From: Casp-Chloro-G3 sp002816715
GTDB taxonomy: Bacteria > Chloroflexota > Dehalococcoidia > Lucifugimonadales > UBA3495
Direction: 5' to 3'
DNA: 43,062 bases
Assembly: GCA_027623815.1 (NCBI GenBank)
Contig: JAQBUV010000012.1
Span: 1 to 43,062, forward strand
Both the position numbers and the translations under genes were made by a program. Each line of letters begins with the position of its first letter. Position 1 is the first letter of the stretch. This document shows, piece by piece, positions 1 through 7,573 of the stretch. Under the pieces are notes generated by a model. The model saw nothing but the letters and a program-made list of their open reading frames with translations, was not told the DNA's origin and ran no database searches.

Positions 1-53
1 CAGACGGTTCACGCGAAGCCGTGCCCTTTGGCGGCAAGATTGTTTCGGGATAG
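1..53 (+). CDS. C-terminal tail of a truncated gene (unidentified)
   Basis: The third frame is open from the window edge to a TAG at 51-53 and reads DGSREAVPFGGKIVSG. This looks like the natural end of a protein, but 16 residues are too few to name a family. The other two plus frames run on into the repeat that follows. The stop codon lies inside the first unit of the 14-bp repeat array. Confidence 0.3.
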   Translation, partial: DGSREAVPFGGKIVSG

Positions 54-130
54 TAACCCCGACATAGTAACCCCGACATAGTAACCCCGACATAGTAACC
101 CCGACATAGTATACCTGACATAGTATACCT
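47..130 (+). repeat. 14-bp tandem repeat, six units
   Basis: Six head-to-tail 14-bp units cover 47-130. The first is slightly degenerate (47-60), three are identical with the form GACATAGTAACCCC (61-102), and two are variants ending in TATACCT (103-130). A further GACA starts a partial unit. The period is not a multiple of three and each unit carries TAG, so this is not coding. The array begins at the stop codon of the truncated upstream frame. Confidence 0.85.
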
Positions 131-404
131 GACAATGAAAACAGAGACCCATCAGCGAGTTTCCTGACGCATTCACCCCATTCACAATTCACCACCCACA
201 CCCAAAACGATTCCAAAGGCTTTTCAAACCAGGTTGAGACTTGATTGAGAGCCAGTCCTCTTGTCGTTAATTCCCTTCGTGCCTACCATTTGAATGAACG
301 AATCAGGTTCGCAAGAACCGCCGCCGGTGTCTTATGTTCACGATCAGAGTGGGTTAAACGTAATTCGGCGTAAATTCTCAAGCAGCGTAGGATAGAAGTA
401 GATT
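131..404. other. Intergenic region before the secreted repeat protein
   Basis: No gene was found here. A possible promoter reads TTGTCG (261-266), 17 bases, TACCAT (284-289). A small hairpin GGTTC-GCAA-GAACC with a GNRA tetraloop lies at 306-319. Neither is strong enough to assign a function. Confidence 0.4.
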
Positions 405-2153
405 ATGAAAACACTTTCCAAGCACCTGGCCCAGACCGGAATCGTCGTCGCGGTGGCGGCAGCCATATTGGGCATTTCGGTATCGCAAGCTACGGCCTTT
501 AACTCGCCAGAAGTTCCGGGGATGCTGGCCGACATCGGCGCCGGTCGACCGTCTCCAGATGAGCCGATTGAGGCCCAAATTGAGCAGGCGATTGAAGAAG
601 TGAATCAGGATGGTCAGGACGCTCTAGAAGAAATTGGCGAACTGGACACACCGGAAAAAGTAGACCGGGCCAATCAAATTCTGCAGCACATGGAACGTAC
701 TTCCCACGAAATCAGGAGGCGGGCGCACGACCGTGCTTCGGAGCGGTTCGATGAACTGAACGATTTGGCCATTGGTCGATTGGGCGCAGCAGCGCGAGCC
801 GAATTGAGAGACGTTGGCCGAGCGAACACACCGGAGAACCAAGCGCGGGCTGAGGAAATTCGGGCCCGCAATGCCGAGAGAAAGGCCCAACTTGAGGCGC
901 GGTGGGAAGAGCGAAAGCAGCGCGTGGAGCAGCGCCAGGTTGACCAAGAGCTTCCCAAGGCCGATTTCCGGCTGCCCAACGGCCGACCACCGGTCTTTGC
1001 CGCCGCCTATGGCCTGAGACTGAGATTGGAAAATCTGACTGAGGCCCAGGCGGATGAGGCCGTCACCGAACTGGAACGGGACAGTCAAACTGTCCTGGAG
1101 CGACTGGGTGAATTGGACACCCCCGGCAAGGTTCAGAGGGCCCGCAAAATCCGGGCCACGTTAGCGGAGCGATTGCAGGACCTTCGGCACCGGGTCGCTG
1201 ACCGAGCTATGGAACACGACATGGACCGTGCTGAACACCCGAATATGGACCAGTTTGAGGAACGGGCGCATCAGTTTCACCTTCGGGCAGAAGCTGCCAT
1301 CAACGAACTGGGTGAGTTAGATACTCCCGAAAAACAGGAGCAAGCCCGGCAAATCAACGCCAAGCTGGCAGAGGCGCTAACGGCCCTTCAAGTGCGGCTG
1401 AGCAACGGCGCCGAAGTGGCTTTTGAGGATCGCCTAGACCGCGAAACCAAGTCGCTGCGGCGGCGCACTGAAACCGCCCTTGCGGAAATCGGTGATTTGG
1501 ATACCCCAGAGAAGCAAAAGAAAGCCCACCGGATCAAGGCCAGGTTGGAGGAGCAAATCCAGAAGCTGCGGGAACAAATGGCACGCCGTTCCGAAACGGC
1601 TTTCGATGAAGGTTTTGAACAGAACTCCGACGGCCTGCGAAGTAGAACTCGGGTCGCGCTGAATGAACTGGGCAGATTGGACTCCCCGGAGAAGATACAA
1701 GAGGCCCGGCTGATTAGCAGGCGGATGGAAGATGCCATCAATAGCCTCAAAACCCAACAAGCCCGTCAAATGAATGGCGAGTCAGACCATCGGTCCGACG
1801 CCCTGACTGATTTCCTGGATAATCGGGGCCTAGCCACTGCCGCCAGCCGAATGACCGACCGAGTGGCCGAACGAATGCACGACAACATGCGAGCTGACCT
1901 GCACGATCAGGTCGACCAAGCCGATCATCATCGGGAAATTGCCACGGACGCCAGGAGTGACGAGCACCAGGACGGCCAGGCCAAGCTCAATGATCGAGCG
2001 GAGGCCAAGCAGAAGCAGCTACAAGAGCGGGCCAGACAGGCGATTAAACAGACCCGGGACCGGCCCACACCAGAGCGCAATACGGTTGAGCCGGTAGGAA
2101 ACGACTCAACATCGGATTCAGACTCCCGTGGGTCAGACAACGAGCGTGATTAG
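405..2153 (+). CDS. Secreted helical repeat protein, unknown function
   Basis: A 582-residue protein of no family I recognise. Residues 1-31 form a signal peptide: a lysine-containing start, a hydrophobic core at about 12-27 and an A-x-A site near 29-31. The rest is highly charged, rich in E, R, Q, D and A, and predicted to be nearly all helix or coiled coil. At least six imperfect copies of a unit of about 37 residues start near 71, 131, 228, 297, 357 and 417. Each has the core L-x-E-L/I-G-x-L-D-T/S-P-E-K, an A-x-x-I segment and a basic/acidic helix. The C-terminal 120 residues are polar and low in complexity and the protein ends without an anchor. It is monocistronic and followed by a hairpin at 2187-2214. 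An extracytoplasmic structural or binding role is inferred from composition only. The ribosome site is weak (AGGATAG about 12 bases before ATG). Confidence 0.8.
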   Translation: MKTLSKHLAQTGIVVAVAAAILGISVSQATAFNSPEVPGMLADIGAGRPSPDEPIEAQIEQAIEEVNQDGQDALEEIGELDTPEKVDRANQILQHMERTSHEIRRRAHDRASERFDELNDLAIGRLGAAARAELRDVGRANTPENQARAEEIRARNAERKAQLEARWEERKQRVEQRQVDQELPKADFRLPNGRPPVFAAAYGLRLRLENLTEAQADEAVTELERDSQTVLERLGELDTPGKVQRARKIRATLAERLQDLRHRVADRAMEHDMDRAEHPNMDQFEERAHQFHLRAEAAINELGELDTPEKQEQARQINAKLAEALTALQVRLSNGAEVAFEDRLDRETKSLRRRTETALAEIGDLDTPEKQKKAHRIKARLEEQIQKLREQMARRSETAFDEGFEQNSDGLRSRTRVALNELGRLDSPEKIQEARLISRRMEDAINSLKTQQARQMNGESDHRSDALTDFLDNRGLATAASRMTDRVAERMHDNMRADLHDQVDQADHHREIATDARSDEHQDGQAKLNDRAEAKQKQLQERARQAIKQTRDRPTPERNTVEPVGNDSTSDSDSRGSDNERD

Positions 2154-2186
2154 CCGCCTGATCCACTCGAGCTAACGAAATTTTTA

Positions 2187-2214
2187 GAAGCCCCGGCAAT
2201 AATGCCGGGGCTTC
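2187..2214. terminator. Hairpin terminator between convergent genes
   Basis: A perfect 11-bp stem GAAGCCCCGGC / GCCGGGGCTTC closes a 6-base AATAAT loop. It lies 34 bases past the repeat-protein stop and 42 bases before the end of the minus-strand gene at 2256. The base of the stem is A/T rich on both sides, but there is no clean T-run, so it may serve both directions with moderate strength. Confidence 0.7.
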
Positions 2215-2255
2215 TCCTTATTATCCAATTGACTTACCCGGTCAACTTGAAAACG

Positions 2256-3158
2256 CTATCTACTCTGCGCCATTACCTGACTTTCGGTCAAGTCGATGCC
2301 CATCCACCAATGTTTTCCCTTGCCCCGTCGGCGGCGCTCAAATCCCATAGCGGTCAACCGCATGCCAAAGCTGCGCTGGGCCATCAACTCGTAACCTTCC
2401 CGGTCGCACCAGCCTGCATAAGCCTCGTACAGGTCTTTGGCAATGATCATTTCTCGAGCGTCGACCAGACATCGCGCCTCCACAAAGGAGGATATTGAGT
2501 CCAACTGCACCGCATCGGAAATTCCGTCATTTCCTGGCAGCCTGATCTGGTCTGCGGGTCCCTCCGACGCTAAGTCTTCCTCGGCGAGTTCTCCCTTGGG
2601 GGCTGGTTTTTCGATAATGCCCTTGCTTTCAGCAGCTTCATTGCCACAAAACTCCAGCAAGTCGAGATACTTGGACAATCCGCCGAAATCAACCCAATAA
2701 ACTTTCTTACCAGCCAGAGCCGAAGCATCCAGAGTGAAGGAAATAGACGGGACTTCAAACCTCTGTCGGTATTCGGTGGGGCAGTTCCAAACCGGGTCCA
2801 TCAAATCATCGTTGAAGGTCTTGCTGAGCAGGTAGAGGATGCACCGAGCGGACTGCAACTCTGAAGGTTCGCCTTGAATCGGTGAGTTGCCGTAGACCGA
2901 TTCCAACGCCCGGTTGGTCTGAACCGCCGAGAAGGCGAAGGCTCCTCGGATTTGATTGTTTACGCAACGAACCAATTCCTGGTTATCCCGAACTTCGAAA
3001 GGAACGGAAACCCGCACCAAATCGCCATCGGCGGTCTCCGCTTCGCTCTGGTTAGGCAAGAATCCTGCCGTGATTACACCTTTTTGGGCGGCCGCCCACA
3101 GCGCGATAGCCAACGCCAGGTTTTCTCGAACCAACCTTATTTGAACCGCAGATTCCAC
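2256..3158 (-). CDS. Protein with phage-primase-type C-terminal domain
   Basis: A 300-residue protein. The C-terminal 70 residues match in pattern the helical/winged-helix domain that ends phage and plasmid D5/P4-type primases: F-V-E-x-R-C, then a residue run resembling LYEAYAGWCDREG, then F-G-x-R-L-T-A-M-G-F, basic residues and W-W-x-G-I-D-L. The usual primase-helicase core is absent. In its place is a domain of about 190 residues with segments such as NNQIRGAFAF, ARCILYLLS and Y-L-D-L-L-E-F-C. The RGAFAF segment recalls the R-N-x-x-x-H motif of HEPN domains but lacks the histidine; this likeness is only by eye. A GTG at 3164-3162 is also possible, but AGGGAG sits only 1 base from it and 7 bases from the GTG at 3158-3156, so I chose the latter. 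DNA binding is likely; the biological role is unknown. Confidence 0.65.
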   Translation of the reverse strand: MESAVQIRLVRENLALAIALWAAAQKGVITAGFLPNQSEAETADGDLVRVSVPFEVRDNQELVRCVNNQIRGAFAFSAVQTNRALESVYGNSPIQGEPSELQSARCILYLLSKTFNDDLMDPVWNCPTEYRQRFEVPSISFTLDASALAGKKVYWVDFGGLSKYLDLLEFCGNEAAESKGIIEKPAPKGELAEEDLASEGPADQIRLPGNDGISDAVQLDSISSFVEARCLVDAREMIIAKDLYEAYAGWCDREGYELMAQRSFGMRLTAMGFERRRRGKGKHWWMGIDLTESQVMAQSR

Positions 3159-3283
3159 AACCACACTCCCTCGCTGCTTGAACCGTTGTTAGTTGGGACA
3201 CAGTGTAACCTGGCTACAGGGGAGTCCCGCAAGTCAAAACCAATGCAAGTTTATGTCATTCCAATTGGCTGGCCCCTGACGGC

Positions 3284-3322
3284 AAAAAGAAGCGGCGCTC
3301 CTTGAACCTGAAGCGCCGCTTC
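3284..3322 (-). terminator. Intrinsic terminator of the dehydrogenase gene
   Basis: Read on the minus strand, an 11-bp GC-rich stem (arms 3312-3322 and 3289-3299, GAAGCGGCGCT on the plus strand) with a 12-base loop is followed directly by TTTTT (complement of 3284-3288). It lies 39 bases past the stop of the minus-strand gene 3362-4333. Confidence 0.85.
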
Positions 3323-3361
3323 CATAACTAACCTAGCTAACTAACCTAACACGCCACGAGG

Positions 3362-4333
3362 TCACTCGTTCAGGTTCATCACCACCTTGATTACGTTGTC
3401 CTGTTGCTGCTCATACATATCATAGGCATTCTGGACATCGGAGAAAGCCTTTTTGTGGGTGAGCAACTTGCCTGGGTCGGCCCAGCCTCGCTGTCTCAGG
3501 TCAACCATATCCTGAATTTGGGTGATTGGGTCGCCGCTGCGAGCGCCATTGGTGGGGAAAATGCTGGGTTGCTTCAGCATCAGAGGCATGTGCTCCACGG
3601 GAATATAATGATCGGCCTGCATCCCGAAGAGGATTACGATGCCATACTGACAGACCTGGGTCAATGCCAGGTTCAGAGTGTCCGGGTACCCGGCGGCTTC
3701 CACGGTTATATCAGCGCCCACTCCCTTGGTGATTTCCAACACCGCCTCAGTAATATCCTGCTTTTCCGGGTTAATCCGATGGGTGGAACCAAACTCTTTG
3801 GATTTCTCCAGGCGGTAGTCGAGCAGGTCGGCGACGATAACGTTGCGTGCGCCCATGCGTGAGACCAGCATACTGAAGCTGAGGCCGATGCTGCCCTGAC
3901 CCAGGATCAGCACATTCTTGCCCAGGACGCTGCCCATTCTCTTACAAGAGTAAAGCACCGTACCCGATGGCTGGCACATCACCCACTCGTCCAGCGAGCC
4001 CTCGTCGGGGAGCAGAGCCATCCGGCTGGGTTCCGACAGCAGGTATTGGCACAGCCCGCCATCGCCGCGATAAGGAATGGTGATTACGCGTTGGCCCTCA
4101 TGGAACTGGTCGGTTTTGCTATCAACCACCACCCCGGCGACTTCATGGCAGGGCAGACCAGCGGCCATCGGATACTCTTCTTCCGGTTTGACCAGTCCAT
4201 AGTGATGCCGAATGTCGCTGCCACACACCGAGACCCGCTCTATCTTGATCAGGCACTGGCCGTCCTTGGCGGTGGGTGTTTCCACATCCAAGAACTCAAA
4301 CTTCTTAGGGCCTACTAATCTCGCTGCTTTCAT
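3362..4333 (-). CDS. Zinc-dependent medium-chain dehydrogenase
   Basis: A 323-residue member of the alcohol/sorbitol dehydrogenase (MDR) superfamily, probably oxidising an alcohol or polyol with NAD(P). The catalytic zinc ligands are visible as C37 in V-C-G-S-D and H63-E64 in P-C-H-E (the family norm is G-H-E). The Rossmann motif G-Q-G-S-I-G is at 145-150. The four-cysteine structural-zinc lobe that normally follows at about 90-115 is missing: the chain passes from I-P-Y-R-G-D-G-G directly to the next strand, making it shorter than the usual 340-350 residues. Substrate cannot be assigned. The start is ATG, with GGGAG 12 bases upstream. It stands alone with its own terminator. Confidence 0.88.
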   Translation of the reverse strand: MKAARLVGPKKFEFLDVETPTAKDGQCLIKIERVSVCGSDIRHHYGLVKPEEEYPMAAGLPCHEVAGVVVDSKTDQFHEGQRVITIPYRGDGGLCQYLLSEPSRMALLPDEGSLDEWVMCQPSGTVLYSCKRMGSVLGKNVLILGQGSIGLSFSMLVSRMGARNVIVADLLDYRLEKSKEFGSTHRINPEKQDITEAVLEITKGVGADITVEAAGYPDTLNLALTQVCQYGIVILFGMQADHYIPVEHMPLMLKQPSIFPTNGARSGDPITQIQDMVDLRQRGWADPGKLLTHKKAFSDVQNAYDMYEQQQDNVIKVVMNLNE

Positions 4334-4490
4334 GTCGGATAATTACTCCCAAGTTTCGTTTTTACTGGCTTCTGTACAGGCTTCCACCCAAGTTTCATTT
4401 GCCGATGTATCTTAATATGCCCTCAACGTGCAGGCAAGTAGAGGCAGGCTCCTGGCGTGAATTGACCTTCGTCGTCGTCGACTGCCTTGG

Positions 4491-4567
4491 CCCCTTCTCC
4501 CTTGATGGGAGAAGGCTGGGATGAGGGTGATGCCCCTCAGCTCAATCCTCTCCCACAAGGGGACAGG
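4491..4567 (+). repeat. Two-hairpin intergenic repeat, copy A
   Basis: First hairpin CCTTCTCCC-TTGAT-GGGAGAAGG, a linker with GGGATGAGGGTGA, then a second stem CCTCTCCC-ACAA-GGGG. It is nearly identical to copy B at 11031-11109 and related to copies C (22793-22875) and D (35316-35357). It lies 31 bases past the stop of the SMP-30 gene. The rest of the gap 4334-4598 holds nothing I recognise. Confidence 0.85.
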
Positions 4568-4598
4568 AAGCTAACACTCAAATCAGGATTGACACAGC

Positions 4599-5495
4599 CT
4601 AGGGCCACATAATCCAGCCGGTGTGCTCAGTCCTGGCCCGGAACACGTAGCCGCCGCCGGTGGTGACGTAGAGCGTCTTCATGTCGGCGTCGCCGAAGCA
4701 GCAGTTGGTGGGACGGTCAACTCGCAGCGGGTGGGTCGCCAGCACCCGTCCGGTGGGAGAAAAGACGTAAATCATGGGGCCGGGGCCAGCCGCTTCCCAA
4801 CCGGCGCAGACGATAATATTGCCATCCACATCCAGGGTCATGCCATCAACGCCCCGCTGCGCCCCGCGATGATCAACGCCAAAGGTGTGCAGAGTGGTGT
4901 AGCTGCCCAGGGAGCCGTCGGCGTTGATGGGGTAGGCCCGCAACTCACGGCGGCGGTCAATACCATAGTCGCTCTGGGCGACGTAAAGGGTCTGCTGGTC
5001 GCGGGAGATCAGGACGCCGTTGGGGCGGCTGATGTCGGCGGTTGCCCGCTTCAACTCCCACTGGTCATCGCCGGTGGGGTCGAGACGCAACACCGACATA
5101 TGGTCCAGTTCTTGAGGCCCGCTGTTGCCTGTGCCGCTGTAGGGGTCGGTAAACCAGATACGCCCCTGTTTGTCCACGGCCAGATCATTGGGGTTGTTGT
5201 GCCGTTTGCCCTCAAGCAGGTGGGGCAGCGAGGTGATGGTCCTTCGGTCTTTCTCAAACCGCACAATGCGACGCCCGCCGCTTTGACACCCGTAAAGGTT
5301 GCCTTGAGCGTCGGCGCAAAGGCCATTGGTGAAGTTGGTATCAGTAAAATATTCGGTAGTATCACCAGTCCTGGGGTCGTAACGCATAATGCGGCAGGCC
5401 GGTATGTGGCTAAACAGCAGCGCCTCTCCGTCCCAGACTGGGCCTTCGGCGGTCCCTCCGTAGGGGCCAGCAATCATCTCAAAATCCCAACTCAT
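4599..5495 (-). CDS. SMP-30/gluconolactonase family hydrolase (copy 1)
   Basis: A 298-residue six-bladed beta-propeller of the SMP-30/gluconolaconase/LRE family, which hydrolyses sugar lactones or related esters using one divalent metal. Expected metal ligands are visible: E17 in G-T-A-E-G-P-V-W, N159 in R-P-N-G-V and D217 in G-V-D-G-M; N103 in N-P-N-D-L-A-V-D is the usual substrate-side residue. There is no signal peptide, so it is probably cytoplasmic. The open frame extends 12 codons further upstream, but GGAAGG stands 7 bases before the ATG at 5495, and the paralogue at 35395-36297 begins with the same M-S-W. Substrate is unknown. Confidence 0.9.
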   Translation of the reverse strand: MSWDFEMIAGPYGGTAEGPVWDGEALLFSHIPACRIMRYDPRTGDTTEYFTDTNFTNGLCADAQGNLYGCQSGGRRIVRFEKDRRTITSLPHLLEGKRHNNPNDLAVDKQGRIWFTDPYSGTGNSGPQELDHMSVLRLDPTGDDQWELKRATADISRPNGVLISRDQQTLYVAQSDYGIDRRRELRAYPINADGSLGSYTTLHTFGVDHRGAQRGVDGMTLDVDGNIIVCAGWEAAGPGPMIYVFSPTGRVLATHPLRVDRPTNCCFGDADMKTLYVTTGGGYVFRARTEHTGWIMWP

Positions 5496-5587
5496 GGCTG
5501 TACCTTCCTTTTCACGTATGCCCGTTCCCATATGCCAGGTTGGCGACAGTATATTACCTGGCTAGCGGCCTGTCATCTCTTCGTATT

Positions 5588-5740
5588 CTGTTGCAAGCAA
5601 TTCTAATTATGGGGTTAATGTCGGTATTCACCCCGTCACGGCCCTCTTGTACAGATACGAGTGATGGGTTCAGAGGAGCGATTTTCTGCCGATACGCGGG
5701 GTCGAATTGCCATAATTAGAATTGCTGATCCTGTTGCAAG
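5588..5740. mobile_element. Possible miniature inverted-repeat element
   Basis: A 16-bp exact inverted repeat, GCAATTCTAATTATGG at 5597-5612 and its complement at 5710-5725, bounds about 129 bp without an ORF. A 10-bp direct repeat CTGTTGCAAG lies at 5588-5597 and 5731-5740, as a target duplication would. The right copy is 5 bases away from the inverted repeat, which is imperfect for a transposition product. No transposase is nearby. Confidence 0.45.
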
Positions 5741-5779
5741 GTCTTTTAATTGTACGGCTGGCCCTCACCCAGATCTCGG

Positions 5780-5808
5780 TTGACACGCCATTGCCCCAAC
5801 TGTAGGCT
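5780..5808 (+). promoter_or_regulatory. Candidate sigma-70 promoter for the enoyl-CoA hydratase gene
   Basis: TTGACA (5780-5785), a 17-base spacer, then TAGGCT (5803-5808), 53 bases before the ATG. The -35 is consensus; the -10 keeps the T1, A2 and T6 positions. It lies just outside the possible miniature element. Confidence 0.5.
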
Positions 5809-5861
5809 AAGCCAAGCCTGTCAAATCAATAACAACCTCAACTTAAATTCCAGAGTAGCAA

Positions 5862-6650
5862 ATGTCCGACAATATTCTATTAGACCGACAGCCGCCGGTA
5901 GCCACCATCACCATCAACCGGCCCAGCCAGCGCAATGCCATCAGCTTCCAAATGTGGGGCGAGTTGTCCCGAATACTGACTGACCTGGACGCGGATAGAG
6001 AGACCCGGGCGGTGGTAATCACCGGCGCGGGCAATGAAGCGTTCTGCGCCGGCGCTGACATTCAGGACTTCAAGCAGTACCGCTCGGACTCGGTCAGCGG
6101 CAGGGAATACAATAAAGCGGTGGACGGCCTGCTGGCCGTGTTGACCAATCTGGAGACGCCGACCATTTCCATGATTCAAGGATTTGCCGCCGGGGGCGGC
6201 TGCGAGATAGCGGTGGCCACCGACCTGCGTATTGCCGCCGCTGGCAGCAAGCTGGGGATTCCAGTGGCTCGGCTGGGGATAACCATCGGCCATCGGGAGA
6301 TGCAAGGGTTGACCGATCTGGTGGGCAAAGGCAGTGCGCTGTACATCCTGTTGTCTGGACGCCTGCTGAGCGCTGAAGAGGCGCTGCGCATTGGTCTGGT
6401 CAACCAGGTGGTGCCGCCGGAGCAGTTGCAGTCCTACACCTACCAGCTCGCCGAAGAGATCGCCAATCTTGCGCCGCTGTCCCACGCCGTCAACAAGCGC
6501 ACGCTAAACCAGGTACTGAACAAGGCGTCTCTGGCCGACCTGACTCCCGAAGAAGCTGACCTGCCCCTTACCCAGTTCGACACCCGCGACTATCAAGAAG
6601 GCTATCGTGCCTTTCTAGAAAAGCGTCGGCCCCACTTTATCGGCGAATGA
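5862..6650 (+). CDS. Enoyl-CoA hydratase/isomerase (crotonase) family protein
   Basis: A 262-residue crotonase-fold enzyme acting on an acyl-CoA in the cytoplasm. The oxyanion-hole segments are clear: A-F-C-A-G-A-D-I (60-67) and G-F-A-A-G-G-G-C-E (107-115), with E115 matching the first catalytic glutamate of hydratases. The second glutamate, expected in a P-E-x-x-L-G motif, is replaced: the sequence reads I-P-V-A-R-L-G at 133-139, and the following G-A-G-G stretch is G-H-R-E. It may therefore be an isomerase, hydrolase or other crotonase rather than a true hydratase. It stands alone after a candidate promoter; tlyA follows after 63 bases and may be cotranscribed. Confidence 0.88.
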   Translation: MSDNILLDRQPPVATITINRPSQRNAISFQMWGELSRILTDLDADRETRAVVITGAGNEAFCAGADIQDFKQYRSDSVSGREYNKAVDGLLAVLTNLETPTISMIQGFAAGGGCEIAVATDLRIAAAGSKLGIPVARLGITIGHREMQGLTDLVGKGSALYILLSGRLLSAEEALRIGLVNQVVPPEQLQSYTYQLAEEIANLAPLSHAVNKRTLNQVLNKASLADLTPEEADLPLTQFDTRDYQEGYRAFLEKRRPHFIGE

Positions 6651-6713
6651 CCGTGTGCCCACTGATTCTTGAGTCCCAGATCCCTGCACTGATATTGACT
6701 CGACGGAGCAGAT

Positions 6714-7451
6714 TTGCCGCCTAAGACTAGCCGCAAAAGGGCCGATCTGCTGCTGACCGAGCGGGGTCTGGCTGAAAGCAGGGAGCAGGCCCAGACAATG
6801 ATCATGGAGGGGCTGGTTTTCGCGCCTTCCGGTCGAGTCTTGAAGGCCAGCAGCGCCCTGGCCGAGACTACTCCATTGGAGGTTCGGGGCCGGTTGCCTT
6901 ACGTGAGCCGGGGCGGACTGAAGCTGGCCCACGCTCTGGACGTTTTTGGTATTTCCGTCGAGGGTCTGGTGGCGCTGGATGTGGGCGCGTCCACCGGCGG
7001 GTTCACTGACTGTCTGCTGCAACGAGGGGCGAGCCGGGTCTACGCCATAGATGTAGGCCACGGACAGTTGCACCAGAAGCTTCGGGAAGACCCCCGGGTA
7101 GCGGTTATGGAAAAAGCTAACGCCCGCCACCATTTCGAATTGGCGGAGATGGTGGACTTGATAACCATTGATGTATCGTTCATTTCATTAAAGCTGGTCA
7201 TACCTTCGGCGATGACCCATTTGAAGGGCGGTCAATACGTGGCGGCGCTGGTCAAACCTCAGTTCGAGGCCGAAAAGGGCGAAGTCGGTCGGGGCGGCGT
7301 CATCAAAGACCCCCAAACCCACGCCAAGGTGCTGGGCCGCATGATAAGCTGGACGGTGTCACAAGGGCTGAGAGTGCGCAACCTCTGTGCATCACCAATC
7401 CTGGGCGACGCCGGTAATCGAGAGTTCTTTTTGCTGCTGCAAAAGCCGTGA
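6714..7451 (+). CDS. tlyA: TlyA family rRNA 2'-O-methyltransferase
   Basis: A 245-residue TlyA/FtsJ-like enzyme, known to methylate ribose in 16S and/or 23S rRNA and often annotated as hemolysin A. An S4 RNA-binding domain occupies about 8-68 (R-A-D-L-L-L-T-E-R-G through the S-R-G-G segment). The SAM-binding motif A-L-D-V-G-A-S-T-G-G-F is at 87-97. The K-D-K catalytic residues fit K70 (G-G-L-K-L), D153 (T-I-D-V-S-F-I) and K181 (V-K-P-Q-F-E). The start is TTG; GGAG (6705-6708) lies 5 bases before it. Its length is normal for the family. Confidence 0.92.
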   Translation: MPPKTSRKRADLLLTERGLAESREQAQTMIMEGLVFAPSGRVLKASSALAETTPLEVRGRLPYVSRGGLKLAHALDVFGISVEGLVALDVGASTGGFTDCLLQRGASRVYAIDVGHGQLHQKLREDPRVAVMEKANARHHFELAEMVDLITIDVSFISLKLVIPSAMTHLKGGQYVAALVKPQFEAEKGEVGRGGVIKDPQTHAKVLGRMISWTVSQGLRVRNLCASPILGDAGNREFFLLLQKP

Positions 7452-7470
7452 CCTAAAGCCTATTTTTTGA

Positions 7471-7519
7471 GTAGTGGCGCACCTGTGTGCGCCCTGGGCA
7501 GACACAGGTGCGCCACTAC
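7471..7519. repeat. Long hairpin of the GTAGNGGCGCAC repeat type
   Basis: Exact 18-bp arms GTAGTGGCGCACCTGTGT (7471-7488) and complement (7502-7519) around a 13-base loop. It lies 19 bases past the tlyA stop and may act as a terminator or mRNA-stabilising element; there is no T-run. It shares the GTAG-GGCGCAC core with hairpins at 12623-12650 and 37195-37250. Confidence 0.75.
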
Positions 7520-7573
7520 GTTTATACGACGCAAATAATCCAAAGCAACATCACCACAGAAAAGGAGTTTTCA

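Noticed and set aside
47..130. CRISPR array
   Set aside because: The 14-bp units are contiguous without spacers and no cas genes are present.
4623..5606. Long plus-strand open frame opposite the first SMP-30 gene
   Set aside because: It is the antisense of a well-supported gene, with Gly/Ala/Val-rich composition typical of shadow frames in GC-rich DNA.
5880..6485. Minus-strand open frame within the crotonase gene
   Set aside because: It overlaps a clear family member fully and shows no recognisable motifs.
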